Source: Fibrobacteria bacterium (GTDB taxonomy: Bacteria > Fibrobacterota > Fibrobacteria > UBA5070). From it: a stretch of DNA of 64,000 nucleotides. A program made the translations under genes and the position numbers. Of the stretch, positions 25,692 through 34,302 are shown in pieces (within the stretch, counting starts at the first letter, position 1; each line of letters begins with the position of its first letter). The notes under the pieces are model-generated. The model was given only the letters and a program-made list of their open reading frames with translations. It was not told where the DNA came from and did not search any database. The stretch is from the NCBI GenBank assembly GCA_020633825.1, contig JACKCV010000004.1, positions 248,001 to 312,000 on the forward strand. Direction: 5' to 3'.

Positions 25692-27272
25692 ATGGACGTC
25701 CTTCGCGAATTCCTGGCGCGTCTCTCCGAGGCGTGGAGCCGACTGGGCCGAGGGCAGAAGGGCATCCTCGCCGCCTCCGCCCTCCTGGCATTCACCGGAC
25801 TGCTCGTCCTGGCGGTCTGGCCCGCGATGTCCCGTCCTGCCGAAGAGGACAAGAAGGGGTTCACCGCGCTCTACCGCGGATTGGATCCTTCCGAAGCGTC
25901 CCAGATCATCGACGGACTCAAGGCGTCGAAGGTCGAGTATCGCCTCGAAAACCAGGGCAAGGACATCCTGGTCCCCCGCGGCTCGGTCGACGAGCAGCGG
26001 ATCACCTTCGCCGCCCAGGGTCTTCCCCGCAGCGGCTCGGTCGGCTGGGAGATCTTCGACAAGTCCCAGCTGGGCCTGACGGATTTCGTCCAGAACATCA
26101 ACTACCGGCGCGCGCTCGAAGGGGAGATCTCCCGCACCATCGCCGGACTGGGGCCCGTTGAAGCCGCCCGCGTCCTCATCTCCATCCCCAAGCCGACGCT
26201 CTTCACCGATCGCGAGCAACCACCCACCGCCTCCGTGGTGGTGAAGATGCGGGCCGGCGGCGAACTCGACCGGCGCACGACCAAGGGGATCGCCCAACTC
26301 ATCGCCTCCTCCGTGGAGGGACTCAAGCCCCAGAACGTGACCATCCTCGACCAGGAGGGGAAGGTCCTCAACCGTGGAGGCGGGGACGACCCCTCCTCGA
26401 TCGTGGAAGGAAACGCCGATCTTCGCAGCCAGGTCGAAGCCTACCTCCAGAACAAGGTTTCCGATCTGCTCGACGGAGTGGTGGGCCAGGGCAACCACCG
26501 TGTGCAGGTTTCCGCGGAGATGGACTTCGACCAGATCGAGAAGACCCAGGAGACCTACGACCCGGACTCCAAGGTGGTCCGATCGGAACAGACCGAGGAG
26601 GAGTCCAAGGAAAGCTCCCCCGCCGACGGGAACACGACCCGGGAATCCCGCACCGCCAATTACGAGATCTCCCGATCGGTGGTGAAGACCGTCAGCGCTC
26701 CGGGCAGCGTGCGCAAGAGGGTGACGGTCTCGGTGGCCGTCGACGGCCATTGGCAGGAACCGACCGATTCCATGCTCAAGGCCGACAAGAACGCGAAGCC
26801 GAAGTGGATTCCCCGCGACGACGCGGAGGTGAACCAGTTGCAGCAGCTGGTCCGCAACGCCGTCGGCGCCCAGGACGGCAACGACGCGGTCTTCGTGACC
26901 TGCGTGAAGTTCGACAACCCCGTGGTCCAACTGGCCATGGCCGAGATGACGCGACGCCCCCTGCCCTGGCAGCAGTACGCGTGGTGGGCCGTGATCGCCA
27001 TCGTCGTCGTGGCCGGCATCATGCTCACCACCAGTCTGGTCAAGATCCTCCAGGATGCCGTCACTCCACCGCAGCCCTCCTACGCGGACCTCGTGACCGC
27101 GACCGACCAGGTGATCGAGGAGGCCGACATGGCGCAGGAAGCGGTACGGGTCAACGATCTCCTCTCCCGGCTCGAGAACATGACCAAGAGCGAACCCGGG
27201 AACTTCTCCAAGCTGATCAAGAACTGGCTGGGAGAGGGAAATCAAAGCGACCGGAATCCCCGGGGAGGCTGA
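25692..27272 (+). CDS. fliF: Flagellar MS-ring protein FliF
   Basis: The 526-residue MS-ring protein has membrane helices near residues 28-50 (ASALLAFTGLLVLAVWP) and 428-450 (WWAVIAIVVVAGIMLTTSLV). Between them are the YscJ-like ring domains (GFTALYRGLDPSEASQII; ALEGEISRTIAGLGPVEAAR) and an acidic, low-complexity loop near residue 300 (EQTEEESKESSP). The C-terminal RVNDLLSRLENMTKSEP segment binds FliG. Length is normal. It follows fliE by 5 bases. Confidence 0.95.
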   Translation: MDVLREFLARLSEAWSRLGRGQKGILAASALLAFTGLLVLAVWPAMSRPAEEDKKGFTALYRGLDPSEASQIIDGLKASKVEYRLENQGKDILVPRGSVDEQRITFAAQGLPRSGSVGWEIFDKSQLGLTDFVQNINYRRALEGEISRTIAGLGPVEAARVLISIPKPTLFTDREQPPTASVVVKMRAGGELDRRTTKGIAQLIASSVEGLKPQNVTILDQEGKVLNRGGGDDPSSIVEGNADLRSQVEAYLQNKVSDLLDGVVGQGNHRVQVSAEMDFDQIEKTQETYDPDSKVVRSEQTEEESKESSPADGNTTRESRTANYEISRSVVKTVSAPGSVRKRVTVSVAVDGHWQEPTDSMLKADKNAKPKWIPRDDAEVNQLQQLVRNAVGAQDGNDAVFVTCVKFDNPVVQLAMAEMTRRPLPWQQYAWWAVIAIVVVAGIMLTTSLVKILQDAVTPPQPSYADLVTATDQVIEEADMAQEAVRVNDLLSRLENMTKSEPGNFSKLIKNWLGEGNQSDRNPRGG

Positions 27273-27278
27273 TCGGAC

Positions 27279-28337
27279 ATGGCCGGAAAACAGTTCTACA
27301 AGGATTCCGACAAAGCCGGGGGGAAGGCGGGCACCTTCGACATCCCCGGCCCCAAGAAGGCCGCGATCGTGATGGTTGCGCTGGGGAGGGAAAGCTCCGC
27401 GGAGGTCCTGAAGGAGCTGTCCGAACAGGACGTGGAACAGCTCACCAAGGAGATCGCCCGGCTGGACGGGGTCAACCCGGAGATGCGGGAAGCCGTCCTC
27501 GCCGAATTCCACACCATGGGTCTGGCCCAGCAGTACGTCTCCCAGGGCGGCATCGATTTCGCACGCGAACTTCTCGAGACCACCTACGGCCCCGCCCGAG
27601 CCTCCGAAATCCTCGCCAAGATCACCAAGGCGATCCGGACCACCGGATTCCACATGCTGTCGGACATCGATGCCAACCAACTGGTGAACTTCATCCAGAA
27701 GGAGCATCCCCAGACCATCGCCCTGATCCTGGCCCACATGGACAAGGCGATGGCGGCACGGCTCCTGGGAGCGCTCCCGCAGGACCTGCAGTTCGACGTG
27801 GCCCAGCGCATCGCCACCATGGAAAGCATCACCCCCGACGTCCTCGAACAGATCGAGCAGGTGCTCGCCGCGGAGATGAAGGACCTGGTGGGCGGGGACG
27901 CCTCCGAAGTGGGTGGCGTCAAGAGCCTCGCGGAGCTGCTCAACATGGCCGACCGTTCCACGGAGAAGAACGTCATGGGCCATCTGGAGCGGGAGAATCC
28001 GGAGCTGGCCACCGAGATCAAGAACCTCATGTTCGTCTTCGACGACATCATCATGCTCGACGACCGCTCCATGCAGCGCGTGCTCAAGGAGGTCGACTCC
28101 AAGGTGCTGGCGCTGGCCCTCAAGAGCGCGGGCCAGGACGCGCGCGACAAGTTCCTGCGGAACATGTCCAAGCGCGCCGCGGAGATGATCTCCGAGGAGA
28201 TCCAGTTCATGGGCCCGGTGAAGCTGCGCGATGTCGAAGAGGCCCAGCAGAAGATCGTCGATTCGGTGCGCCGCCTCGAAGACGCCGGGGAAATCGTCGT
28301 CTCGGGTCGCGGCGGCAGCGACGACATCGTGGTGTAG
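27279..28337 (+). CDS. fliG: Flagellar motor switch protein FliG
   Basis: The 352-residue switch protein couples stator force to the rotor. The middle domain has the EHPQ motif (IQKEHPQTIALILAHM). The C-terminal domain contains the torque helix with DDIIMLDDRSMQRVLKEV and DARDKFLRNMSKRAAEMI. About 20 extra residues precede the usual N-terminal domain. It lies 6 bases after fliF. Confidence 0.96.
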   Translation: MAGKQFYKDSDKAGGKAGTFDIPGPKKAAIVMVALGRESSAEVLKELSEQDVEQLTKEIARLDGVNPEMREAVLAEFHTMGLAQQYVSQGGIDFARELLETTYGPARASEILAKITKAIRTTGFHMLSDIDANQLVNFIQKEHPQTIALILAHMDKAMAARLLGALPQDLQFDVAQRIATMESITPDVLEQIEQVLAAEMKDLVGGDASEVGGVKSLAELLNMADRSTEKNVMGHLERENPELATEIKNLMFVFDDIIMLDDRSMQRVLKEVDSKVLALALKSAGQDARDKFLRNMSKRAAEMISEEIQFMGPVKLRDVEEAQQKIVDSVRRLEDAGEIVVSGRGGSDDIVV

Positions 28338-28340
28338 GCC

Positions 28341-29114
28341 GTGGCTCCGGGTCCCATTCGCGGCGGGGATTCCCTGCGGGGAAACGCCCACTTGCGGCCC
28401 ATGGACTTCATGGACCTCGAGGGAATGGGCGGTGAAGTCGTTCCCCTGCCGGAATCGAGGGGGGGCGACCCGCGGAAGGCGCGCATCCGCGAATTGGAGA
28501 CCCAGTTGGCGGCACTCCAAGCCGAACACGCCGCCGCCATCCGCAACCACGAGCGGGATCTGCGCGAGGGGACGGAAAACGCCTACCAGCAGGGACTGCG
28601 GGACGGGACCACGGCGGGGGAAGCGTCGGGGAAGGCCATCGCCCAGGCCGCCGCGGAATCCCGCATCCGCCAGATCGAGGCCTCCGTCACCACCAGGATC
28701 GAAGCCGTCGAGGCCCGGCTGGAATCGGCCGTGCTGGATTGGGACAGCCGCGTGGCCGAATTGGCCCTGGCGGTGGCGCGCCGCATCGTGGGCGAGGTCT
28801 GCGAAGTTCCCGGGGCCGCGGCGACCCATGTGGCGCGCATGGCCTTGAAGAAGCTGGGATCGGAATTCCGGGTCGTCATGCGGTGCCATCCGGCGGACCT
28901 CGACATCCTGGGCAGCGAAAGGGACCTCTGGAACGGGCGCGGGGCCGGGCGAAGGGTCGAGCTGGTCGACGACGAATCCATCGGCCGGGGCGGCGTGATC
29001 ATCGAGACCGACACGGGGACCATCGACGCCAGGATCCCCCGGCTCACGGAGGCCGTGGAACACGCCCTGGCCAGGGCCATCGAGGCCGAAGATGAAAACC
29101 AAGACGGTATCTGA
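28341..29114 (+). CDS. fliH: Flagellar export stator protein FliH
   Basis: The 257-residue protein starts at GTG 28341, three bases after fliG. After a disordered lead comes a helix with the FliH GxxxGxxxGxxxG repeat (GLRDGTTAGEASG, about residues 94-106), then the C-terminal domain with VAELALAVARRIVGEV and GGVIIETDTGTIDARI, homologous to the peripheral stalk of F/V-ATPases. It regulates and docks the FliI ATPase. The fliI start lies 23 bases inside its 3' end. Confidence 0.9.
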   Translation: MAPGPIRGGDSLRGNAHLRPMDFMDLEGMGGEVVPLPESRGGDPRKARIRELETQLAALQAEHAAAIRNHERDLREGTENAYQQGLRDGTTAGEASGKAIAQAAAESRIRQIEASVTTRIEAVEARLESAVLDWDSRVAELALAVARRIVGEVCEVPGAAATHVARMALKKLGSEFRVVMRCHPADLDILGSERDLWNGRGAGRRVELVDDESIGRGGVIIETDTGTIDARIPRLTEAVEHALARAIEAEDENQDGI

Positions 29115-30459
29115 CAGGCTGCGCCGATGGCAGGATGCCTTGGAGGCCTGCGATCCCGTGGAAGTGCGCGGCCGCGTGACCCGGGTGGTGGGCCTTCTCG
29201 TCGAGAGCAGCGGTCCCGCCGCCGCCGTCGGGGAGATCTGCGCACTGGCGGCCGGCGACGCGTTGATGGGGTACGCGGAGGTCGTCGGCTTCCGGGCGGA
29301 GACGACCCTGCTCATGCCCTTGGGCGGCATGGAGGGCATCCGCCCCGGCTTGGAAGTCGTGGCGACGGGCTCCCCCCTGATGGCACCCCAGGGCAAGGAG
29401 CTCCTGGGACGCGTCCTGGACGGGCTGGGGCGCCCCATCGACGATCTCGGCCCTCTCCCGAAGGGCCGCAGGCCGGTCCTCGCCGAACCTCCGCATCCGC
29501 TGCGACGGCGCCGGATCTCCCAGACGATGGGGACGGGAGTGCGCGTGATCGACGGCTTCCTGTCGATCGGCAGGGGCCAGCGCATGGGGATCTTCGCGGG
29601 TTCTGGTGTCGGGAAATCCGTCCTGATGGGGATGCTCGCCCGTCGGTGCGAGTCGGATGTGAACGTCATCTGCCTGATCGGCGAGCGGGGCCGCGAGGTG
29701 CGCGAGTTCCTGGAGAGGGATCTCGGACCCGAGGGCATGGCGCGTTCGGTGGTGGTCTGCGCGACCTCCGACCAGCCCGCCGTGGTGCGCGTGAAATCGG
29801 CCTTCATGGCCACGGCCATCGCCGAAAGCTTCCGCGACGAAGGCAAGGATGTCCTGCTGATGATGGACAGCTCGACCCGCCTGGCGATGGCCCAGAGGGA
29901 GATCGGCCTTGCCGTCGGGGAACCTCCCGCCACCAAGGGGTACACCCCTTCTGTCTTCGCGCTCCTGCCCCAGGTGTTCGAGCGGGCGGGAACCGCCGAG
30001 CGCGGTTCCATCACCGGCCTCTACACCGTGCTCGCCGATGGCGACGACATGGAGGAGCCGGTCGCCGACGCCATCCGCTCCATCCTCGATGGCCACGTGG
30101 TCCTCTCACGCGACCTCGCCAATCGCAACCACTACCCGGCGGTCGATGTCCTGAAGTCCATTTCCCGGTGCATGTCCGACATCGCCGACAACGAGCACAA
30201 GGCGGCGGCGCGGGAAATCCTCGGCTTGATGGCCGTCTACAGGGAGAACGAGGACCTGATCAATCTCGGCGCCTACGCAAAGGGCTCCAACGCGCAGATC
30301 GACCTTGCCGTGCGCATGCGGGACCGCTGGCAGGCGTTCGTTCGCCAGGACAGGGACGAAAGCGCGTCCAGCGCCGATTCGCGGATGGAGATCCTGCGCA
30401 TGGCCCAGGCCGCCCGCACGCCGCACTCCTCGCGTCCGGCCCCCAGGAAGCCGGAGTGA
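29092..30459 (+). CDS. fliI: Flagellar export ATPase FliI
   Basis: The 455-residue ATPase energises and orders flagellar protein export. The Walker A is GIFAGSGVGKSVLMG (about residues 168-182), Walker B is DVLLMMDSSTRLAMAQRE, and the family motif PPATKGYTPSVFALLPQVFE follows. The N-terminal beta-barrel domain and C-terminal helical domain are complete. Translation is coupled to fliH through the 23-base overlap. Confidence 0.96.
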   Translation: MKTKTVSDRLRRWQDALEACDPVEVRGRVTRVVGLLVESSGPAAAVGEICALAAGDALMGYAEVVGFRAETTLLMPLGGMEGIRPGLEVVATGSPLMAPQGKELLGRVLDGLGRPIDDLGPLPKGRRPVLAEPPHPLRRRRISQTMGTGVRVIDGFLSIGRGQRMGIFAGSGVGKSVLMGMLARRCESDVNVICLIGERGREVREFLERDLGPEGMARSVVVCATSDQPAVVRVKSAFMATAIAESFRDEGKDVLLMMDSSTRLAMAQREIGLAVGEPPATKGYTPSVFALLPQVFERAGTAERGSITGLYTVLADGDDMEEPVADAIRSILDGHVVLSRDLANRNHYPAVDVLKSISRCMSDIADNEHKAAAREILGLMAVYRENEDLINLGAYAKGSNAQIDLAVRMRDRWQAFVRQDRDESASSADSRMEILRMAQAARTPHSSRPAPRKPE

Positions 30460-30463
30460 GCCG

Positions 30464-30916
30464 GTGGCGAGGTTCACCTTCCGACTGGACCCCCTTCTAG
30501 AGCTCCGGCGCAGGACGGAGCAGGAGGCCCGCACGATCCTCGGCAAGGCGATCGCGAAGGAGTCCAGGGAACGGGAGATCCTCCAACGCATGGAGGAGGA
30601 ACTCTCGGAGTCGATGGATCTCCAGAAGCGCTCCCGCGAAGGGGAGATCTGGGTCCAGGGACAGATCCTGGCCCTGGGATGGAACGCGGGGCGGCGCGGC
30701 GAGATCGCCTCCCAGGGCCGGAGGATTTCCGAGGCCGCTCAGGTCGTCGCCAGGGCGCGCGAGCTGCTCATGGAAGCCAAGCGGGGCGTCCAGGTCCTGG
30801 AGAAGCTCCGCGACCGCCGCATGGAGCAATGGAAGCTCTCCGAACGCAGGAAGGAGCAGGCGACGCTTTCCGACATCGCGGCCATCCGATGGGCGCGGCA
30901 GGAACGCGAAGCCTAG
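30464..30916 (+). CDS. fliJ: Flagellar export chaperone FliJ
   Basis: The 150-residue protein is an almost unbroken coiled coil starting FTFRLDPLLELRRRTEQEA, the typical FliJ opening (F.FRL..LL..R). FliJ sits in the centre of the FliI ring, like the gamma subunit of F1. GTG 30464 has GGAG 6 bases upstream and follows fliI by 4 bases. It is the last gene of the operon visible here; the next gene is convergent. Confidence 0.9.
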   Translation: MARFTFRLDPLLELRRRTEQEARTILGKAIAKESREREILQRMEEELSESMDLQKRSREGEIWVQGQILALGWNAGRRGEIASQGRRISEAAQVVARARELLMEAKRGVQVLEKLRDRRMEQWKLSERRKEQATLSDIAAIRWARQEREA

Positions 30917-30983
30917 GCCAGACACGGACCGATCCCGGGCCTCCACGGGGCCGAGGAGGCAAGGCCGTGCCCGAGCCGGGGAT

Positions 30984-31018
30984 CGAGGAGCGAGCACGGT
31001 CGCCGGGCAAGCTCCTCG
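30984..31018. terminator. Possible hairpin between fliJ and the DUF3078 gene
   Basis: CGAGGAGC (30984-30991) is perfectly complementary to GCTCCTCG (31011-31018) around a 19-base loop, in the gap between convergent genes. There is no T run on either strand. Confidence 0.35.
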
Positions 31019-31034
31019 GTCGGGGGCCGTCCCC

Positions 31035-31889
31035 TCAGAGCAGGTTCGCGGTCAGTCCCAGCGCGAGGACGTGCTTCCACTGCCATCCGTCGAACTGACC
31101 GAGATCGCGGCGCGCCTCGGCGGTCAGATTGACGTTCACCCAATGGGTGAATTGCCACGCCAGGGAACTGCCCCACACCGCATCGACTTCGTCCAGCCCC
31201 TTGAAATTGGCGAAGACGCCAAGCTCGGACTTCAGGGACAGGTTCTGGAACAGGGTCTGGTCGTAGGAGGTGACCCATTCCATACCGGGCTCGATCTTCC
31301 AGCGTTCGCGTCCGGCCGTGGTCGAGTCGTCGGTGTATCGACGGAACCCGTTGGTCCAGGTCTCCTGCACCGCGAAGCCCAACCGGGTACGGAAGAAGTC
31401 CACGGGCTTGTAGCCCAGACCGAGCGACTGGGTGAAGTAGGCGGGGTCCAGCCAATCGGACACGGCCTCGCGCCCGCCGCCGTCCTTGGGGTACTTGTAG
31501 CCGAAGGCGAACTGGCTCTTCATCGAAGCCGCAGAGAACGGATTGAGCATCGTGGTCAGCTTGCGGACCACCATGGTCTCCAGCTTGAACTCGTCGGCGC
31601 TCTTGCGGGGCGCGAAATCCCCCTGCTTCACCTGGCCGAACTCGGCTTTCCCCGTGTTCGTCCACGTCCAGTCCTCGCCGTCGCGTTCCGCCTTCGCATC
31701 GAGCTTGAAGGACCAGGCGAGGTTGTCTTCACCGCCCTGGGCCCAATCGGAGAAGTAGCTGGAGGCGAAATTCGCCGAGGCGATCACCTGTCGGCTCCAC
31801 AAGGAGGAATCGGATGGCGCGATCGCGGCGCTGTCCTGGGCGTATCCTGCGGCAAGGGAGATCAACGGGATCGCGACGATGGACTTCAT
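31035..31889 (-). CDS. DUF3078 outer-membrane protein
   Basis: The 284-residue protein has a short signal peptide (MKSIVAIPLISLAAGYA). It carries the DUF3078 signature at residues 35-60: ANFASSYFSDWAQGGEDNLA followed by a string of amphipathic strands to the end (HVLALGLTANLL). The family is found in Bacteroidetes and Fibrobacter envelopes and is thought to be a barrel of unknown role. The ATG overlaps the mscL stop (ATGA), a coupling that may be meaningful. Confidence 0.87.
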   Translation of the reverse strand: MKSIVAIPLISLAAGYAQDSAAIAPSDSSLWSRQVIASANFASSYFSDWAQGGEDNLAWSFKLDAKAERDGEDWTWTNTGKAEFGQVKQGDFAPRKSADEFKLETMVVRKLTTMLNPFSAASMKSQFAFGYKYPKDGGGREAVSDWLDPAYFTQSLGLGYKPVDFFRTRLGFAVQETWTNGFRRYTDDSTTAGRERWKIEPGMEWVTSYDQTLFQNLSLKSELGVFANFKGLDEVDAVWGSSLAWQFTHWVNVNLTAEARRDLGQFDGWQWKHVLALGLTANLL

Positions 31890-32299
31890 GCGGAGGGTTT
31901 CCTTTCTCGGAGGGAGTCACGGATTTCCGTGAGGAGGACCACTTGTGGGTCGGGAGGAGGAGGAGCGGCCGGAGGAGCGGGAGGCGCGGGCTTGCGCGTG
32001 GCGATGGCCACGAGCTTCACCAGGAGGAAGATGGCCGCCGCGACGATCAGGAAGTTGATCGCGGTCTGGAGGAAATTCCCGTAGTTGAGCGTCACGGGAG
32101 CCTCTTCGGTGCCGCCGATCACCAGTTTCAGGTCGGAAAAGTCGACCCCGCCGATGAGAAGACCCAAAGGCGGCGTGACGACGTCGGCCACGAACGAAGA
32201 CACGATCTTGCCGAACGCGCCTCCGACGACGACGCCGACGGCCATGTCGACGACATTGCCCCGCGAGATGAACGCCTTGAAATCCTTGATCAGGGACAT
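31886..32299 (-). CDS. mscL: Large-conductance mechanosensitive channel MscL
   Basis: The 137-residue channel opens on membrane stretch to release solutes during hypo-osmotic shock. TM1 is GNVVDMAVGVVVGGAFGKIV, with the conserved DxAVGVxxGxAFG core. The periplasmic loop follows (about residues 45-75), then TM2 near FLQTAINFLIVAAAIFLLVK and a cytoplasmic helix (VVLLTEIRDSLRER). A Pro/Ala-rich linker precedes that helix. ATG 32299 has GGAGGAG 6 bases upstream. Confidence 0.96.
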   Translation of the reverse strand: MSLIKDFKAFISRGNVVDMAVGVVVGGAFGKIVSSFVADVVTPPLGLLIGGVDFSDLKLVIGGTEEAPVTLNYGNFLQTAINFLIVAAAIFLLVKLVAIATRKPAPPAPPAAPPPPDPQVVLLTEIRDSLRERKPSA

Positions 32300-32393
32300 G
32301 ACATGCTCCTCCCCCCGCCCGATCGGGGCGGATGACGACCGCAAGGTAGCCCCGAGGGGTGGCCAGGTCAAAATCCGGAGGTTTTCCTCCGGA

Positions 32394-33341
32394 TCAGGCG
32401 ACGATCTCGTCCGGTCCGGCCCGCCGGAAACGCCGGCGGATCCGCAAGGCCACGACCACCAGGATCAGGAAGCTCCAGAGGATCCACAGCGAAAGCATCC
32501 ACACCACGATGTCCTGCGCGGCCCGCCATCCGGAGACGATGGCGCGGGTGGAACGCTCGAAGAATCCGAGCTTCCAGATCCGGCTCAATGGAAGCGCCAC
32601 GGTGTCCATGGCGGTGATGGGATGTTGCCAGAGCTGCACGTCCACCCGGCTCAACTCGACCCGCCCGGACAGGTCGTCGAGGATGCCCAGGGCCTCGTCG
32701 GCGCGTTCCTCTCGCGAGAGGGCCTGGGCGTCGAGGGCTGCCAGGTCGCGGATCCGCCCGCGACCGGATTCGGACAGCCCTTGGATGCGCTCGCTGGCTC
32801 GCTCGTTGCGCAGACGTGCGCGCTCCGCACGGCGGACCTCAGCCCCCACGTCCTGCGCACGGACGGTGCGGGCATGGACCACGATCGCCAGGGAAGCGAT
32901 GCGGGAAACGACCGAGTCCATCGCCTGGTTGGGGACTCTCGCGTGGATGGTCCCGGAAATCCCGTCCCTGGAGATTTCCAAGGTGGAATCGCTCCCGTGG
33001 GGCAGACGATGCGACTCCTCGGTCGACCTCCTGGTGTCGCTGAGCTCGAGGTATCCGCCGACATCGGCCACGATGCGTTCGATGCGGGCGACCGAGGATT
33101 CCACGGAACGGCAACGCATCTGCAGCTCCGCGCTGCGGATGAAGTGGGCGCCGCGATCCGGGGACACGGCTTCCCCAGGGGACATGGCGCCGGGGCTCGC
33201 GGGAGCCTCCATGGCTTTCTCTGCCATGTCGTAGCGAGGCTCGGAAAGGCCTTCACCGAGGGGGACGGACTCCTCCCGCTTGTTGCAGGAGGCCAGCACG
33301 AGGAGAGCAAGCACGAGAACGGCACCGGATCGATGGTTCAT
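32394..33341 (-). CDS. DUF4349 lipoprotein with C-terminal membrane helix
   Basis: The 315-residue product is a lipoprotein (LALLVLASC) with a DUF4349 domain. The family pattern covers ELQMRCRSVESSVARIERIV, GGYLELSD, IHARVPNQAMDSVVSRIA and the long coiled coil with LALDAQALSREERADEALG. A C-terminal membrane helix (LWILWSFLILVVVALRI) and a basic tail end it, as in standard DUF4349 proteins. Function of the domain is unknown to me. It lies divergent from a four-gene cluster with two further DUF4349 relatives. Confidence 0.87.
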   Translation of the reverse strand: MNHRSGAVLVLALLVLASCNKREESVPLGEGLSEPRYDMAEKAMEAPASPGAMSPGEAVSPDRGAHFIRSAELQMRCRSVESSVARIERIVADVGGYLELSDTRRSTEESHRLPHGSDSTLEISRDGISGTIHARVPNQAMDSVVSRIASLAIVVHARTVRAQDVGAEVRRAERARLRNERASERIQGLSESGRGRIRDLAALDAQALSREERADEALGILDDLSGRVELSRVDVQLWQHPITAMDTVALPLSRIWKLGFFERSTRAIVSGWRAAQDIVVWMLSLWILWSFLILVVVALRIRRRFRRAGPDEIVA

Positions 33342-33516
33342 GGGAATTGGATCGCTCCAGGTTTTTGAGGGGAGAAATTCGGAAGAGGCGATCCAGGAAT
33401 CTTAGATACCCCCGATCGGGATCGCGACCTCCCCCGACCGGTGAATACCTTGTGGGAAGTCGGCCCGCGCGACCCAAGACCAGCACGCCCAAGAACCAGA
33501 TCTCCCTGGACTCCCC

Positions 33517-34302
33517 ATGCAACTGCGCTTCGCGATCCTGTTCCTCGCTTTTCTGGCCTCCTGCGAATCCGGTTCCGATCCGGTGGCCGATGGTGGTGCG
33601 ACCGAGCTCCCCGGACCGATCGCCGTGATCCCGCCCATCGATTCGTCCCCCAACTTCCTGGACACCGTCCTGGTCGAATCCCGCGCCCAAGCCCAATGGA
33701 GCAACATCCAGGTCGCGTTCAAGTCCTCCGTGGCCCCGGGAATCCTCCGCTTGAGCATCGACACCTCCAAATGGCTTTCCGTCCTGGAAGTCCGAGATGT
33801 CGACAGCAGCACCCAGGGCTTCGACACGCTGCTCGCCGGACTCCTGGATGCGCACGACGGCATGCACTTCCACCTCGCCCGGACGCGGGGGAAATTGGCC
33901 AGACGGAACCCCACCGGCTGGATCCGTCTCGAGCCTGCGGGGAACGGACTGGCCTTGTCCCTGCAGTCCATGCGCTGGATCGGGGAGGACACCACCGGCA
34001 AGTGGACCGGGACCTGGCGGGGAGGACTCTCCGGAAAGGACACGCTGACGCTTTCCCCCGACAGTTCCTGGCAGATGCGCGACCCGTCCGGGGAATCCAA
34101 GGGCGCCTGGGGCTCCGTCCGGTATCCCGACTCCCTGGCGCTGTCGCAAACGGGGCTCGTGCCGCCTCTCGCGGAATTCCTTTCCGATCGCAACGTGCTC
34201 ACCATCTTCGACGACCCCTTCCTGGTGCAACGCCAAGGCCCGATCCTCTGGATGGACCTCGTGGGGGACGGCGCCCTGATCTACCTGGAGAAATCCCCAT
34301 GA
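33517..34302 (+). CDS. Uncharacterised lipoprotein heading the DUF4349 cluster
   Basis: The 261-residue protein has a signal and lipobox (FAILFLAFLASC). The mature part is beta-rich, with repeated short strands such as WTGTWRGGLSGKDTLTLS and WGSVRYPDSLALSQTG that resemble a small lipocalin-like sensor of the Fibrobacter type. No family was recognised. The next gene starts in its stop codon (ATGA). Confidence 0.75.
   Translation: MQLRFAILFLAFLASCESGSDPVADGGATELPGPIAVIPPIDSSPNFLDTVLVESRAQAQWSNIQVAFKSSVAPGILRLSIDTSKWLSVLEVRDVDSSTQGFDTLLAGLLDAHDGMHFHLARTRGKLARRNPTGWIRLEPAGNGLALSLQSMRWIGEDTTGKWTGTWRGGLSGKDTLTLSPDSSWQMRDPSGESKGAWGSVRYPDSLALSQTGLVPPLAEFLSDRNVLTIFDDPFLVQRQGPILWMDLVGDGALIYLEKSP

Noticed and set aside
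25656..30014. A 1452-codon minus frame across fliF-fliI
   Set aside because: It is antisense to five certain flagellar genes; His/Asp/Gly-rich text is typical of the complement of GC-rich coding DNA.
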